A stretch of 64,000 nt of DNA from Kitasatospora aureofaciens (GCA_000720845.1 JODU01000017.1:124001-188000); one strand, 5' to 3'. Numbered from the stretch's first letter, positions 1 to 9,120 are shown. Numbers and translations: made by a program. Notes: generated by a model not told the origin, from the sequence alone.

Positions 1-192
1 GTGGTCGGCAACGACCTGGACCGCTACCGCCTCGTCATGGACGTCATCGACCGCGTGCCCGGCCTCGCCGTGCGCGCGGCGGCGGTACGGCAGCGGATGG
101 AGGACGCCCGGCAGCGCCACCACGAGTGGATCCGCGAACACGGCGTGGACCTGCCCGAGGTCGCCGACTGGACCTGGGAGGCCCCGCGGTGA
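1..192 (+). CDS. Phosphoketolase, C-terminal end (partial)
   Basis: Only the last 63 codons lie in the window. The residues NDLDRYRLVMDVIDRVPGL followed by a basic helix and a final DWTWE segment match what I know of the C-terminus of xylulose-5-phosphate/fructose-6-phosphate phosphoketolase, a thiamine-diphosphate enzyme that splits the sugar phosphate into acetyl phosphate and glyceraldehyde 3-phosphate or erythrose 4-phosphate. The catalytic and cofactor-binding parts are outside the window. Its stop codon overlaps the GTG of the next gene (GTGA), so the two are translationally coupled. Family assignment rests on a short tail. Confidence 0.75.
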   Translation: MVGNDLDRYRLVMDVIDRVPGLAVRAAAVRQRMEDARQRHHEWIREHGVDLPEVADWTWEAPR

Positions 193-2561
193 CCGCGACG
201 CCGTCGACCTGGGACTACGTCCACTACGACGCCGCCGAGGAGCGGCTGCGGGAGTCCCTGTGCACCCTCGGCAACGGCTATTTCGCCACCCGCGGCGCGC
301 TGCCCGAGTGCGCCGCCGACGACGTGCACTACCCGGGCACCTACGTGGCCGGCTGCTACAACCGCCTCACCTCCGCCGTCGCGGGGCGCGAGGTGGAGAA
401 CGAGGACATGGTCAACCTCCCCAACTGGCTGCCGCTGCGCTTCAGGACCGCCGGAGGGGACTGGCTCACGCCGGACACGGGGAAGGTGCTCGACCACCGT
501 CAGACCGTGCACCTGGACTCGGGCGTCCTGGAACGCCTCACCCGCTTCGGGCTCGACGGGGATCGCCTGCTGTCCGTGCGCCAGCTGCGCCTGGTACACA
601 TGGCCGATCCCCACCTGGCCGCCCTGCGCACGGAGTTCACCGTCGAGGGCGGCCCGGCCGACCTGGAGGTGGAGGCGGCCCTCGACGGCGGCGTCACCAA
701 CGCCGGGGTGCCGCGGTACCGGGACCTCGACGGCCACCACCTCACCCACGTGCACACCGACAGCACCGACGACACGGTGTGGCTGCGCTGCCGGACCCGC
801 ACCTCGGACATCCGGATCGGCATGGCCGCCCGCACCACCGCGGACGCGCCGGTCACCTCGGCCCGCGAGCACCTGTGCGTCACCCAGCGCGCCGCCCTGC
901 GCGCCGAACCGGGCCGCACCGTCACCGTCGACAAGGTCGTGGCCCTGCACACCTCACGCGACCCGGCGATCAGCGACCCGCTCCAGGCCGCCGTCGACCG
1001 GGTGGCCGAAGCCCCCGGCTTCGACGACCTGCTGGTGACGCACCGTGCCGCCTGGGGCCAGTTGTGGCGCCGCGCCGAACTGGACGTCCCCGGGGAGGCG
1101 GGCAGCATCCTGCGCCTGCACCTCTTCCACGTGCTGCAGACCCTCTCCCCGCACACCGCCGACCTCGACGTGGGCGTACCGGCGCGCGGACTGCACGGAG
1201 AGGCCTACCGCGGCCACGTCTTCTGGGACGAGCTGTTCGTCCTGCCCTACCTGAACCTGCACTTCCCGGAGGTCTCCCGCGCCCTGCTGCACTACCGGCA
1301 CCGCCGCCTGGAGAAGGCCAGGGCCGCGGCCCGCGCGATCGGCAGGCGCGGCGCGCTCTACCCCTGGCAGAGCGGCAGCGACGGCCGCGAGGAGACCCAG
1401 CAACTGCACCTCAACCCGCGCTCGGGCCGCTGGCTCCCCGACCACTCCCACCTCCAGCACCACGTGGGCTCCGCCATCGCGTACAACGTGTGGCAGTACT
1501 GCGAGGCCAGCGGCGACGCCGAGTTCCTGCACACCAAGGGCGCCGAGATGCTGCTGCAGATCGCGCGCTTCTGGGCCGACTCCGCCACCTGGGACGAGCG
1601 CCTCGGGCGGCACCGCATCCGGGGTGTCGTCGGCCCCGACGAGTACCACGAGGCCTATCCGGGTGCCGACCGGCCGGGCCTGGACGACAACGCCTACACC
1701 AACGTCACCGCCGCCTGGGTGCTGGCCCGCACCCTCGAAGTCCTCGCCGACCTGCCCGAGCCCCGACGCCGGGAACTCGTCGAGCGGACCGCCCTGGACG
1801 ACGCGGAACTGGAACAGTGGGACAGCGTCTCCCGCACCCTCCACGTCCCTTTCCACGAGGGCGTCGTCAGCCAGTTCGAGGGGTACGGCGACCTCGCCGA
1901 ACTCGACTGGGCGGGCTACCGCGAGCGGTACGGGGACATCCGGCGCCTCGACCGTCTCCTGGAGGCCGAGAACGACAGCGTCAACAACTACCAGGCGTCC
2001 AAACAGGCCGACGTGCTCATGCTGGGCCACCTGTTCTCCCCGGCCGAACTCCGCTCCCTGTTCCGGCGGTTGGGCTACAGCCTCGACGAGCGGACCTGGC
2101 AGCGCACCGTCGACCACTACCTGGCCCGCACCAGCCACGGCTCCACCCTCAGCGGACTCGTCCACGGCTGGATCCTGGCCCGCGCCCGCCGCGCCGACGC
2201 CTGGACGTACGTCCAGGAGGCGCTCAAGGGCGACGTCGCCGACCTCCAGGGCGGCACCACCGGCGAGGGCATCCACCTCGGTGCCATGGCGGGCACCCTG
2301 GACCTCGTCCAGCGCGGCCTGACCGGCCTGGAGACCCGTGCGGGCGCCCTGTGGCTGGACCCGGTACCGCTGCCGGAACTGTCGTCGTACGGGTTCTCCG
2401 TGCGCTACCAGGGCCACTGGGGCGTGCGGCTGCGGCTGGAGCACGGCCGGCTGGAGATCGCCGTGCCCGCCGCCGGACCGCTGCCGATCGACGTCCGGCT
2501 GCCCGACCGCGAGGTGCGCCTCCAGCCGGGCGACACCTGCCGGCTGGTGCTGCCGGACTGA
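189..2561 (+). CDS. Glycoside hydrolase family 65 disaccharide phosphorylase
   Basis: The 790-residue protein has the GH65 architecture: an N-terminal beta-sandwich (about 1-270), a linker, an (alpha/alpha)6 barrel and a small C-terminal beta domain. The barrel shows the family acid motif GPDEYHE with the likely general acid Glu485, followed by DDNAYTN, and later KQADVLML and the phosphate-binding HGSTLSGLVHG segment. GH65 phosphorylases cleave maltose, trehalose or kojibiose with inorganic phosphate and release beta-glucose 1-phosphate; the sequence alone does not choose among these. The GTG at 189 is preferred over upstream codons because it overlaps the phosphoketolase stop as GTGA. No beta-phosphoglucomutase, the usual partner, is next to it in the window. 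Confidence 0.9.
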   Translation: MTATPSTWDYVHYDAAEERLRESLCTLGNGYFATRGALPECAADDVHYPGTYVAGCYNRLTSAVAGREVENEDMVNLPNWLPLRFRTAGGDWLTPDTGKVLDHRQTVHLDSGVLERLTRFGLDGDRLLSVRQLRLVHMADPHLAALRTEFTVEGGPADLEVEAALDGGVTNAGVPRYRDLDGHHLTHVHTDSTDDTVWLRCRTRTSDIRIGMAARTTADAPVTSAREHLCVTQRAALRAEPGRTVTVDKVVALHTSRDPAISDPLQAAVDRVAEAPGFDDLLVTHRAAWGQLWRRAELDVPGEAGSILRLHLFHVLQTLSPHTADLDVGVPARGLHGEAYRGHVFWDELFVLPYLNLHFPEVSRALLHYRHRRLEKARAAARAIGRRGALYPWQSGSDGREETQQLHLNPRSGRWLPDHSHLQHHVGSAIAYNVWQYCEASGDAEFLHTKGAEMLLQIARFWADSATWDERLGRHRIRGVVGPDEYHEAYPGADRPGLDDNAYTNVTAAWVLARTLEVLADLPEPRRRELVERTALDDAELEQWDSVSRTLHVPFHEGVVSQFEGYGDLAELDWAGYRERYGDIRRLDRLLEAENDSVNNYQASKQADVLMLGHLFSPAELRSLFRRLGYSLDERTWQRTVDHYLARTSHGSTLSGLVHGWILARARRADAWTYVQEALKGDVADLQGGTTGEGIHLGAMAGTLDLVQRGLTGLETRAGALWLDPVPLPELSSYGFSVRYQGHWGVRLRLEHGRLEIAVPAAGPLPIDVRLPDREVRLQPGDTCRLVLPD

Positions 2562-2588
2562 CCGGCAGCACGCCGGCCCGCCGGCCCG

Positions 2589-3047
2589 TCAGCCGGGCAG
2601 GGGGTAGGTCACCGTGCGGGGGGACCCGTCCGGCCTGCCGTCGGTGTAGGTGAGGGTGATCCGGGTGAAGTGCCGTTGGCCCGTGCCCTGTTCCCCGCCC
2701 GTCGGCATGTCGAGCCGCACGGTCACCGGGTAGGAGTGGAAGGCGCCCGCGGCGCAGTACGGGTCGCAGTCGTTGACGGCGTTCGTGCCCCGGCCCACGG
2801 CGGCCTGCGGGTCCCAGCGGAACCAGCGCAGGGAGACCAGGCGGCTGTTGCCGTCCCCGCAGGCGAGCACGTACGCGTCGGGTCCGATCTGCGGCTGCCC
2901 GGAGCAGTCGACCAGCACCGGGTCCTGCGACTGCCGGCTGTGTGCCGCGGGCTGCGCCGACGGCGCGGCGGAGGCCGTGCCCAGGGGTATTGCGAGCGCG
3001 GCGGCGGCACAGAGTGTGACCGCTGCCCTCATCGGGTTCCTGCCCAT
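2589..3047 (-). CDS. Small secreted protein of unknown function
   Basis: A 152-residue protein with a clear Sec signal peptide: Met-Gly-Arg start, hydrophobic core around AAVTLCAAAALAIPL and an Ala-x-Ala site before residue 30. The exported part is rich in beta-type segments and has four or five cysteines (VDCSG, LACGD, NDCDPYC), suggesting disulfides, and ends with a TYTDGRPDGS segment. The start at 3047 is chosen because GGGAG lies just upstream and the signal peptide follows directly. Size and cysteines recall small extracellular protease inhibitors, but no known family signature is visible. It is convergent with the GH65 gene. Confidence 0.75.
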   Translation of the reverse strand: MGRNPMRAAVTLCAAAALAIPLGTASAAPSAQPAAHSRQSQDPVLVDCSGQPQIGPDAYVLACGDGNSRLVSLRWFRWDPQAAVGRGTNAVNDCDPYCAAGAFHSYPVTVRLDMPTGGEQGTGQRHFTRITLTYTDGRPDGSPRTVTYPLPG

Positions 3048-3374
3048 GTCTGCTCCCGCCGTCTCGGGGGCGCTTGTCCGCGCTTTCCCCTTTGCTCCGT
3101 CTTCTCCGTCCTTCTCCGTCGTTCCGTGGTTCTTCTCCGTTCCGACCGTACGACCGAGTCCGTGAACGCACCACTCGTACGGAGCAGCGGCCCGGGCCCC
3201 CGGGGGCCCCGGCCGCCGCGCCGGCCCCGGCCCGCGCGGTTCGTGCGACAAGACGCCGATTGCATCCCCCGGGTGGTGCTCGCCGCGGCCCGCAACCGCC
3301 GTCCCCGCCCCGGTGTCTCATGACGTCAAGAACGGCGACCCAACCAGGCGACCCATCATGTGGAGGACCGCGGT
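3048..3374. other. Intergenic region with repeated pyrimidine tract
   Basis: This 327-base divergent spacer carries no convincing gene. Between about 3096 and 3145 the plus strand repeats the octamer TTCTCCGT three times plus degenerate copies, so the minus strand (possible leader of the secreted protein) is a purine-rich tract. An 8-base palindrome TGACGTCA sits at 3321-3328, about 47 bases before the next start codon. No clear -10/-35 pair was recognised. Confidence 0.5.
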
Positions 3375-3656
3375 ATGCACACGACGACTGCTCCGACCGC
3401 CGCCGCCCCGACGCACTCGTACGCCCGCGACACGGGCGACTACCTGCTCCAGCCGCCCGACCCCGCCCGGCGCGTCCCCTGCCGTGTCGACCCCGTCGAC
3501 CTGCGCCGCCTCGACCTGCTCGCCCTGCTGACCGCAGCCGGCATCGCGCCCTCGGCCGGGGACCGGGCCGCCATCGAGCAGCTCAGCGTGCTCCCCGGCA
3601 GTGTGCACACGGCACTGCGCCGGTGGCTGGAGCAGGCGTACGGGTTCTGCCGCTGA
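3375..3656 (+). CDS. Hypothetical 93-residue protein
   Basis: A short acidic to neutral protein with an unstructured Thr/Ala-rich N-terminus and a helical C-terminal half (LRRLDLLALLTAAGI and HTALRRWLEQAYGFCR). GGAGG eight bases upstream supports the ATG at 3375. There is no signal peptide or membrane segment. It is convergent with the arginine deiminase gene. I do not recognise the family, and no function is proposed. Confidence 0.6.
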   Translation: MHTTTAPTAAAPTHSYARDTGDYLLQPPDPARRVPCRVDPVDLRRLDLLALLTAAGIAPSAGDRAAIEQLSVLPGSVHTALRRWLEQAYGFCR

Positions 3657-3700
3657 GGCCCTGCCCCTGACGTCCTGCCCCGCCGTCGCGCCGCAGGGGG

Positions 3701-4963
3701 TCAGAAGTCGACGGGGTCGCGCACCAGCGGACACGTCATGCAGTGCCCGCCACCGCGCCCCCGGCCCAGTTCCGCGCCCACGATGGTGTGGACCTCCACC
3801 CGGGCCTCGCGCAGCAGCGCGTTGGTCAGGGTGTTGCGGTCGTAGGTGAACACCACACCGGGTTCCACCGCGACGGCGTTGTTGCCGCTGTCCCACTGCT
3901 GGCGCTCGGAGGCGTAGGCGTCGCCGCCCGTCTCCACCACCCGCAGCTTCGGCAGTCCGAGCGCCTTGGCGACGACGTCGACGAAAGGTGTCGTCCCCTC
4001 GTCGACCACGTCGAAGCCGGGGGCCCGGTCGCCGGGGCGCAGCGAGAAGGTGTGCACCGCGTCCATGATGCGGGGGTAGAGGGTCACCACGTCGCGGTCG
4101 GCGAAGGTGAAGACCGTGTCCAGGTGCATCGCGGACCGCAGTTTCGGCATCCCGGCGACGACGACGTGCTCGGCGGCGCCGTTGCGGAACAGCGCGGCGG
4201 CGACCTGGGTGATGGCCTGCCGGGAGGTGCGCTCGCTCATGCCCATGAGGACGACCCCGTTGCCCACCGGCATGATGTCGCCGCCCTCGAAGGTGGCCTG
4301 GCCCCAGTCCCGCTCGGGGTCGCCCCACCACACCGTCGAGCCCTTGAAGTCGGGGTGGAAGGTGTAGATCGCCTTCATCAGCAGCGTCTCGTCGTGCCGT
4401 GCGGACCAGTACAGCGGATTGAGGGTGAGACCCCCGTACAGCCAGCAGGTGGTGTCGCGCGTGTACAGGGTGTTGGGCAGCGGCGGCATCAGGTACTCGC
4501 GGGCGCCGGTGGACTCGCGGGCCAGCGCGAGGTGCGGGGAGCGGAAGTCCTCCGGCAGGTCGGTGGTGGCGAGCCCGCCGACGAGGTACTCGGCGAGTTC
4601 CCGCGGCGAGAGGGTCTCCAGATAGGCGCGGGTCTCGTCGATGAGGCCGATGCCGACCTGGTTGGCGACGATCTTGCGGTCCAGGAGCCACGCCTTGGCC
4701 TCCGGAATCGCCATGATCTGCGCGAGCAGGTCGTGCAGCTCCACCACCTCCACCCCGCGCCGGCGCAGTTCACCGACGAAGGCGGCATGGTCGCGCTGGG
4801 CGTTCTCCACCCACATGACGTCGTCGAAGAGCAGCTCGTCGGAGTTGGTGGGGGTCAGCCGCCGGTGCGCCAGTCCGGGGGAGCACACCAGGACCTTGCG
4901 CAGCCTGCCGACCTCGGAATGGACGCCGAGCGCGGGCGTCGCGGCGCTCTCGTTGCTGGTCAC
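3701..4963 (-). CDS. arcA: Arginine deiminase
   Basis: This 420-residue protein hydrolyses L-arginine to L-citrulline and ammonia. It has the full guanidino-group hydrolase fold with the family motifs: FEGGD (Glu and Asp), MHLDT (catalytic His), and the C-terminal GGGHCMTCP with nucleophile Cys408. Length matches bacterial ArcA (about 410). The GTG start at 4963 is preceded by AAGGAGG. It lies 54 bases downstream of an APC permease on the same strand, so the two look like one import-and-deiminate unit. No ornithine carbamoyltransferase or carbamate kinase is adjacent, so a complete ArcABC ATP-forming pathway is not encoded here. Confidence 0.96.
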   Translation of the reverse strand: MTSNESAATPALGVHSEVGRLRKVLVCSPGLAHRRLTPTNSDELLFDDVMWVENAQRDHAAFVGELRRRGVEVVELHDLLAQIMAIPEAKAWLLDRKIVANQVGIGLIDETRAYLETLSPRELAEYLVGGLATTDLPEDFRSPHLALARESTGAREYLMPPLPNTLYTRDTTCWLYGGLTLNPLYWSARHDETLLMKAIYTFHPDFKGSTVWWGDPERDWGQATFEGGDIMPVGNGVVLMGMSERTSRQAITQVAAALFRNGAAEHVVVAGMPKLRSAMHLDTVFTFADRDVVTLYPRIMDAVHTFSLRPGDRAPGFDVVDEGTTPFVDVVAKALGLPKLRVVETGGDAYASERQQWDSGNNAVAVEPGVVFTYDRNTLTNALLREARVEVHTIVGAELGRGRGGGHCMTCPLVRDPVDF

Positions 4964-5017
4964 ACGGCCTCCTTGGGGGATGCGGTACGAGGCGGGGAAA
5001 CGAACGGGGGGAATGGC

Positions 5018-6472
5018 TCACAGGCTGATCCACCCGGCCACCAGGGCGACGAGGCCGAGCACCGCGCCGGTCACGGAGACGGCCAGGACGACGAGTTCCC
5101 CGGGCGAGAACAGCCGACGGCCCTGCTCGCGGCGGGCCATCACGAACAGGACGGTCGCCGGGGCGTACACGATGAACGACACCAGGACGAACTTCAGGCC
5201 CGCCGCGTACAGCAGGAACGCGGTGTACAGCGTGGCGACGACCCCGACGGCCAGCTCGCGCCGCGAGGTGCGGCCGCCCTCGGTCAGCGGATCGTCCCGG
5301 CTGCCGATCCGCACCGCGAAGGCCGCCGCCAGCAGATACGGGATCAGGGACAGGGCGCTGGTCAGGTTGAGCGCGAAGTCGAAGGCGTCGCTGGAGAAGC
5401 TGGTGGCGACCAGCACCACCTGGGTGAGCAGCGAGGACATCAGCAGGGCCGGTACCGGCACGTCGGCGGCGTTGGCGCGGCGCAGGAAGCGCGGCATGTC
5501 GTCGTCCTTGGCCGCGACGAACAGCACCTCGGCCGCCATCAGCGTCCAGGCCAGATAGGCGCCCAGGACCGACACGATCAGGCCGACGCTGATGAACACC
5601 CGGCCCCAGGTGCCGACGGCCGCCTCCAGGACGCCCGCCATGGACGGCTGGCGCAGGTCGGCGATCTCGGCCATCGGCATGATGCCGTACGACACGATGG
5701 TCACCGACGCGAAGACGGCGAAGACGCTGAGGAAGCCGAGCACCGTCGCCCGGCCCACGTCGGAGCGGCGCCGGGCGTGCCGGGAGTAGACGCTGGCGCC
5801 CTCGACGCCGAGGAACACGAAGACGGTCGCCAGCATGGTGCCGCGCACCTGTGAGAACAGGGAGCCGGCGTAGTCGGCACCGCCGAAGTTGTCCGCGAAG
5901 ACACCCGGTTCGAAGTACACCAGGGCCAGGACGACGAAGAAGACGATGGGGACGAGCTTGGCCACCGTGACGATCCGGTTGATGGCCGTCGCCTCCTTCA
6001 CCCCGCGCCGGATCAGCCAGAAGAACGCCCACAGCCCGGCGGAGGACAGCACGACCGCCACGGCCGTGTCCCCGTCGCCCAGCTCCGGCCAGACCGCCCC
6101 GGCGGTCGACATGATCAGGACCCAGTAGGTCACGTTGCCCACACACGAGCTGGCCCAGTAGCCGAAGGCGGCGAAGAAGCCCAGGTACTCGCCGAAACCC
6201 GCCTTGGCGTACGCGTACACGCCGGCGTCGAGGTCGGGTCTGCGCACGGCGAGGGACTGGAAGACGAAAGCCAGCGTCAGCATGCCGGTGCCCGCGATCG
6301 CCCAGGCGATCAGCGCGCCCGCGACGCCGGTCTCCTCGGCGAAGCGCGCCGGCAGCGAGAACACCCCGGCGCCCACCATCGACCCGACGACCATGGCGGT
6401 CAGGGTGAACAGCCCCACCTTCGCGGTGGGCGGGGTCTCGCGGTCGACGTCGGAAGCAGCGGCCTGCGACAT
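5018..6472 (-). CDS. arcD: APC-superfamily amino acid permease, likely arginine/ornithine antiporter
   Basis: The 484-residue integral membrane protein has about 12-13 hydrophobic helices and the APC signature near the start (KVGLFTLTAMVVGSMVGAGVF, where GSMVGAGVF is the substrate-binding loop of helix I). It resembles basic-amino-acid/polyamine antiporters of the ArcD/APA type. Position directly upstream of arginine deiminase on the same strand suggests exchange of external arginine for citrulline or ornithine; that is inference. The ATG at 6472 is chosen over one 36 bases upstream because GGAGGG precedes it. Confidence 0.87.
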   Translation of the reverse strand: MSQAAASDVDRETPPTAKVGLFTLTAMVVGSMVGAGVFSLPARFAEETGVAGALIAWAIAGTGMLTLAFVFQSLAVRRPDLDAGVYAYAKAGFGEYLGFFAAFGYWASSCVGNVTYWVLIMSTAGAVWPELGDGDTAVAVVLSSAGLWAFFWLIRRGVKEATAINRIVTVAKLVPIVFFVVLALVYFEPGVFADNFGGADYAGSLFSQVRGTMLATVFVFLGVEGASVYSRHARRRSDVGRATVLGFLSVFAVFASVTIVSYGIMPMAEIADLRQPSMAGVLEAAVGTWGRVFISVGLIVSVLGAYLAWTLMAAEVLFVAAKDDDMPRFLRRANAADVPVPALLMSSLLTQVVLVATSFSSDAFDFALNLTSALSLIPYLLAAAFAVRIGSRDDPLTEGGRTSRRELAVGVVATLYTAFLLYAAGLKFVLVSFIVYAPATVLFVMARREQGRRLFSPGELVVLAVSVTGAVLGLVALVAGWISL

Positions 6473-6540
6473 GCCGTCCCTCCGGGTGGGCCGTTCGATT
6501 GGGACCACTGTGCATCAGGTGGGCGCTTCGGGCATCTCGG

Positions 6541-7305
6541 TCAGCCGTGCAGGGCGAGGTACGGGGCGAGTGCGAACAGCGTCGCGATCAGGACGTACTT
6601 CAGCCGGCGCGTGGGCAGCGCGTGGGCGATCCGCCAGCCCAGCAGCACCCCCGCCAGCTCGGGCACGCCGACCAGCACCGCCAGCGGCCAGTCGACGGCT
6701 CCCTGGGCCAGGTAACCCACCGTTCCCACCCCGGCGATGACGACGGACTGCGCCTGGGCCGAGGCGAGGGACTCCAGCAGGGGCACGCCCAGGGCGACCA
6801 GCAGCGGGACGGTCAGCATCGGTCCGCCGATGCCGACGACCCCGGCCGCGACGGCCACCGCGCCGCCCAGCCCCGCCACCACCGCCGTCGGCGGGTGTGC
6901 CCGCGGGGAGGCCGGACGGCGACGCTCGCGGAACCACACCAGGCCCGCCACCCCCGCCACGAACCCCGCGAGCACCAGCCCGAACATCCGCTCGGACACG
7001 TACGAGTTGGCCAGGACGCCGAGCGGGGTGCCGGCAACCGCGGTCACGGCCAGGACCAGCGCGGTGTGCCGGGTCCCCGGCTCGCGCAGCTGCCCGGAGC
7101 GGGTGTAGGCGGCGGTCGCGAGGACTCCGGTGGCGACATGGGTGACGATGGCCGTCCCGGCGACCTCCGCCGGCGTCAGACCGGTGAGGGCGAACAGGCC
7201 GATGGTGGGCAGCACCCCGCCCGGTCCGACGGCGGTGATGCCCACCCCGCCGACCAGACCCAGCAGCCCCAGCGCCACCAGCACGGGCAGACTCGCACCG
7301 GCCAT
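6541..7305 (-). CDS. TauE/SafE-family membrane permease
   Basis: A 254-residue protein with about eight hydrophobic helices and the twofold internal repeat typical of TauE/SafE (formerly DUF81): a first half starting GLVGGVGITAVGPGGVLPT and a second half with AAGVVGIGGPMLTVPLL. Members export sulfite, sulfoacetate or other organic anions; the substrate here is unknown. GAGGAGG lies upstream of the ATG at 7305. It follows the GntR-type regulator by 13 bases on the same strand, so the regulator probably controls it. Confidence 0.85.
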   Translation of the reverse strand: MAGASLPVLVALGLLGLVGGVGITAVGPGGVLPTIGLFALTGLTPAEVAGTAIVTHVATGVLATAAYTRSGQLREPGTRHTALVLAVTAVAGTPLGVLANSYVSERMFGLVLAGFVAGVAGLVWFRERRRPASPRAHPPTAVVAGLGGAVAVAAGVVGIGGPMLTVPLLVALGVPLLESLASAQAQSVVIAGVGTVGYLAQGAVDWPLAVLVGVPELAGVLLGWRIAHALPTRRLKYVLIATLFALAPYLALHG

Positions 7306-7318
7306 CGCCGGCCTCCTC

Positions 7319-8089
7319 TCAGGTGGTCCGCGGCCCACCACGCCGGAGCGTGGCGCGCAGGGTCATCCGGTCCGCGCGGATGCGGATCGACTCGGTGTCC
7401 ACCGGCCGACCGTCCGCCAGCCGGGTCAGCCGCTCCAGGGCGAACACCGCCGCCCCGGGCTCGATCCCCAGCAACCCGGCCGTGCCGGGGTCCGCGTTGA
7501 CCGCGTGCACGGCCACCTCCGCCCGCCCGAGCCGGACGCCCGCGGCCTCCTCGATCAGGCCGAACACGTCCCGCTCCCGCAGGTCTCCGGCGAGCACGGC
7601 ACGGCCGATGCCGGCGGTCAGGTAGCTGGTGTCCAGCGAGAAGGGCAGCCCGTCCAGCCACCGCAGCCGCTCCACGTACACCCCGCCCGCCCCGGACGGC
7701 ACCTCCAGGCGGGCGGCGATCGCGGCGGGCAGCACCGGCACCTCCGCGGCGACCCGCACCTCGTTGGTCACGGTGCCGCGTCCGGTCAGCTCCTCGGCCA
7801 GCCCGGTCAGCCGGTCCAGACCGTGCCCGTACTTCGGCAGCAGCACCGTGGTCCCGACCCCGCGCCGCCGGGTGATCAGACCTTCTTCGCGCAGCAGGGC
7901 CAGGGCGTCCCGCACGGCGTTGCGCGAGGCGCCGAACCGGCGGCCCAGGTCCCGTTCGTCGGGCAGCGTGCCGGCGGCGAAGGCACCGTCCGTGATCTGC
8001 TGCCGCAGTACGTCGGCCAGCTGCCGGGCCCGCTCGGCGCGCGGCCGTCCCCCGTGGTGGTCCATGCCGCTCACGGTAACCCGCACCAT
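7319..8089 (-). CDS. GntR-family regulator with UTRA-type effector domain
   Basis: About 256 residues. The N-terminal winged helix-turn-helix of GntR type (RQLADVLRQQITDG ... DERDLGRRFGASRNAVRDAL) is followed by a UTRA-like ligand-binding domain ending ESIRIRADRMTLRATL. Such HutC-type regulators usually repress a neighbouring transport or catabolic gene until a small ligand binds. The TauE/SafE permease 13 bases downstream is the likely target. Start is uncertain: ATG at 8089 gives eight extra residues over the ATG at 8065, and neither has a strong ribosome site. Confidence 0.87.
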   Translation of the reverse strand: MVRVTVSGMDHHGGRPRAERARQLADVLRQQITDGAFAAGTLPDERDLGRRFGASRNAVRDALALLREEGLITRRRGVGTTVLLPKYGHGLDRLTGLAEELTGRGTVTNEVRVAAEVPVLPAAIAARLEVPSGAGGVYVERLRWLDGLPFSLDTSYLTAGIGRAVLAGDLRERDVFGLIEEAAGVRLGRAEVAVHAVNADPGTAGLLGIEPGAAVFALERLTRLADGRPVDTESIRIRADRMTLRATLRRGGPRTT

Positions 8090-8190
8090 GTTTCGCCGAA
8101 GTTACGCCACCCGCGTTGACCTGCGGAAATGGCTGACCTGCGGGTTCGTGGGGGAGCGCGGCGCGCTTCGCCACCCGGTCCGCTGGACGC

Positions 8191-9054
8191 TCACTGCGCG
8201 GTGCGCAGATCCGCGCCGCGCCGGGCCAGGTGCAGCACGCCCACCACGATCAGTGCCACACCGAGCAGCTGGGGCACGACCCACCAGTCGCCCCGTACGT
8301 CCTCCCGGTACAGGACCACGCCGAGCAGCAGGCTCACCGTCGCGTCGCCCAGCGTGAGGGCGGGCTGCGAGGCGACCAGCGGACCGCCCTGCATGGCGTG
8401 CTCCAGCAGCAGCACGGCACACACCCCGGCCGCCGCGAAGCCGTAGGTCTGCCAGGCGGTGAAGAAGCCCACCAGGCCGTCGGAGTCCAGGACGCGCATG
8501 GAGTCCTTCATCAGACCGGCCGTCAGCGCGTAACACACCGCCGTGGCCGCGCCGAGGCAACCGGCGCGGGCCTTGCCGACAGGGCGCTTCAGGCCGGCGG
8601 CGGCCAGCAGTACGGCCGCCCCGGCACAGGCCGCCAGCGCCGGCACCCAGCGGTCCAGGGGCACGTCGGCCTCGCCGCCGTCCGGCGCCGCCGAGGCCAG
8701 TGCGACACCGAGCCCCACCACCACCCCGCCCACGGCGAGCCACATGACCTGCGGCAGCCGGTTGCCGGTCAGCAGCGAGGCCAGCAGCAGGGCCAGCGGA
8801 AGCTCCAGCACGAACAGGGGCTGTACGAGTGACAGCGGCCCCGTCGCCAGGGCGACCGCCTGCCCCACACCGGCCACCACGACGGCCAGCATGCCGCCGA
8901 GCCACACGGGGCGCCGCAACAGGTCGAGGACGAGTCCGGGGCGGAACCCCTGGGACTGCGGCACACTCAGCGCGGCGCGCCGCTGGAGCACGGTGGCCAG
9001 CGCGTTGCTGAAGGCGGCGAGCAGTGCGAAGAGCACCGGCAGTACAACACCCAT
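8191..9054 (-). CDS. DMT/EamA-like membrane transporter
   Basis: A 287-residue protein with about nine hydrophobic helices and no soluble domain, including LPVLFALLAAFSNALATVLQRRAAL at the N-terminus and a final VVPQLLGVALIVVGVLHLARRG. The pattern fits the drug/metabolite transporter (EamA-like) group. The substrate cannot be read from sequence. The ATG at 9054 is chosen because the first membrane helix starts directly after it; a longer start at 9099 adds only polar residues. It appears monocistronic. Confidence 0.75.
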   Translation of the reverse strand: MGVVLPVLFALLAAFSNALATVLQRRAALSVPQSQGFRPGLVLDLLRRPVWLGGMLAVVVAGVGQAVALATGPLSLVQPLFVLELPLALLLASLLTGNRLPQVMWLAVGGVVVGLGVALASAAPDGGEADVPLDRWVPALAACAGAAVLLAAAGLKRPVGKARAGCLGAATAVCYALTAGLMKDSMRVLDSDGLVGFFTAWQTYGFAAAGVCAVLLLEHAMQGGPLVASQPALTLGDATVSLLLGVVLYREDVRGDWWVVPQLLGVALIVVGVLHLARRGADLRTAQ

Positions 9055-9120
9055 CCACCGATACTCACCCCGATCTCCCCCGGCCGCGCGCCGCGTCACG
9101 CCCGGGGTGCCGGGGTCCGC

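Noticed and set aside
3321..3328. Palindrome TGACGTCA
   Set aside because: Only eight bases, with no partner site and no bacterial regulator known to me for it; expected by chance in a window of this size.
3743..5854. Plus-strand open frame of about 700 codons opposite arginine deiminase and permease
   Set aside because: The minus-strand genes carry full family motifs and ribosome sites; the plus-strand reading is Gly/His/Arg-rich shadow sequence.
6473..6540. Search for an arginine-regulator (ARG) box near the permease start
   Set aside because: No paired TGAAT/ATTCA-like elements are present.
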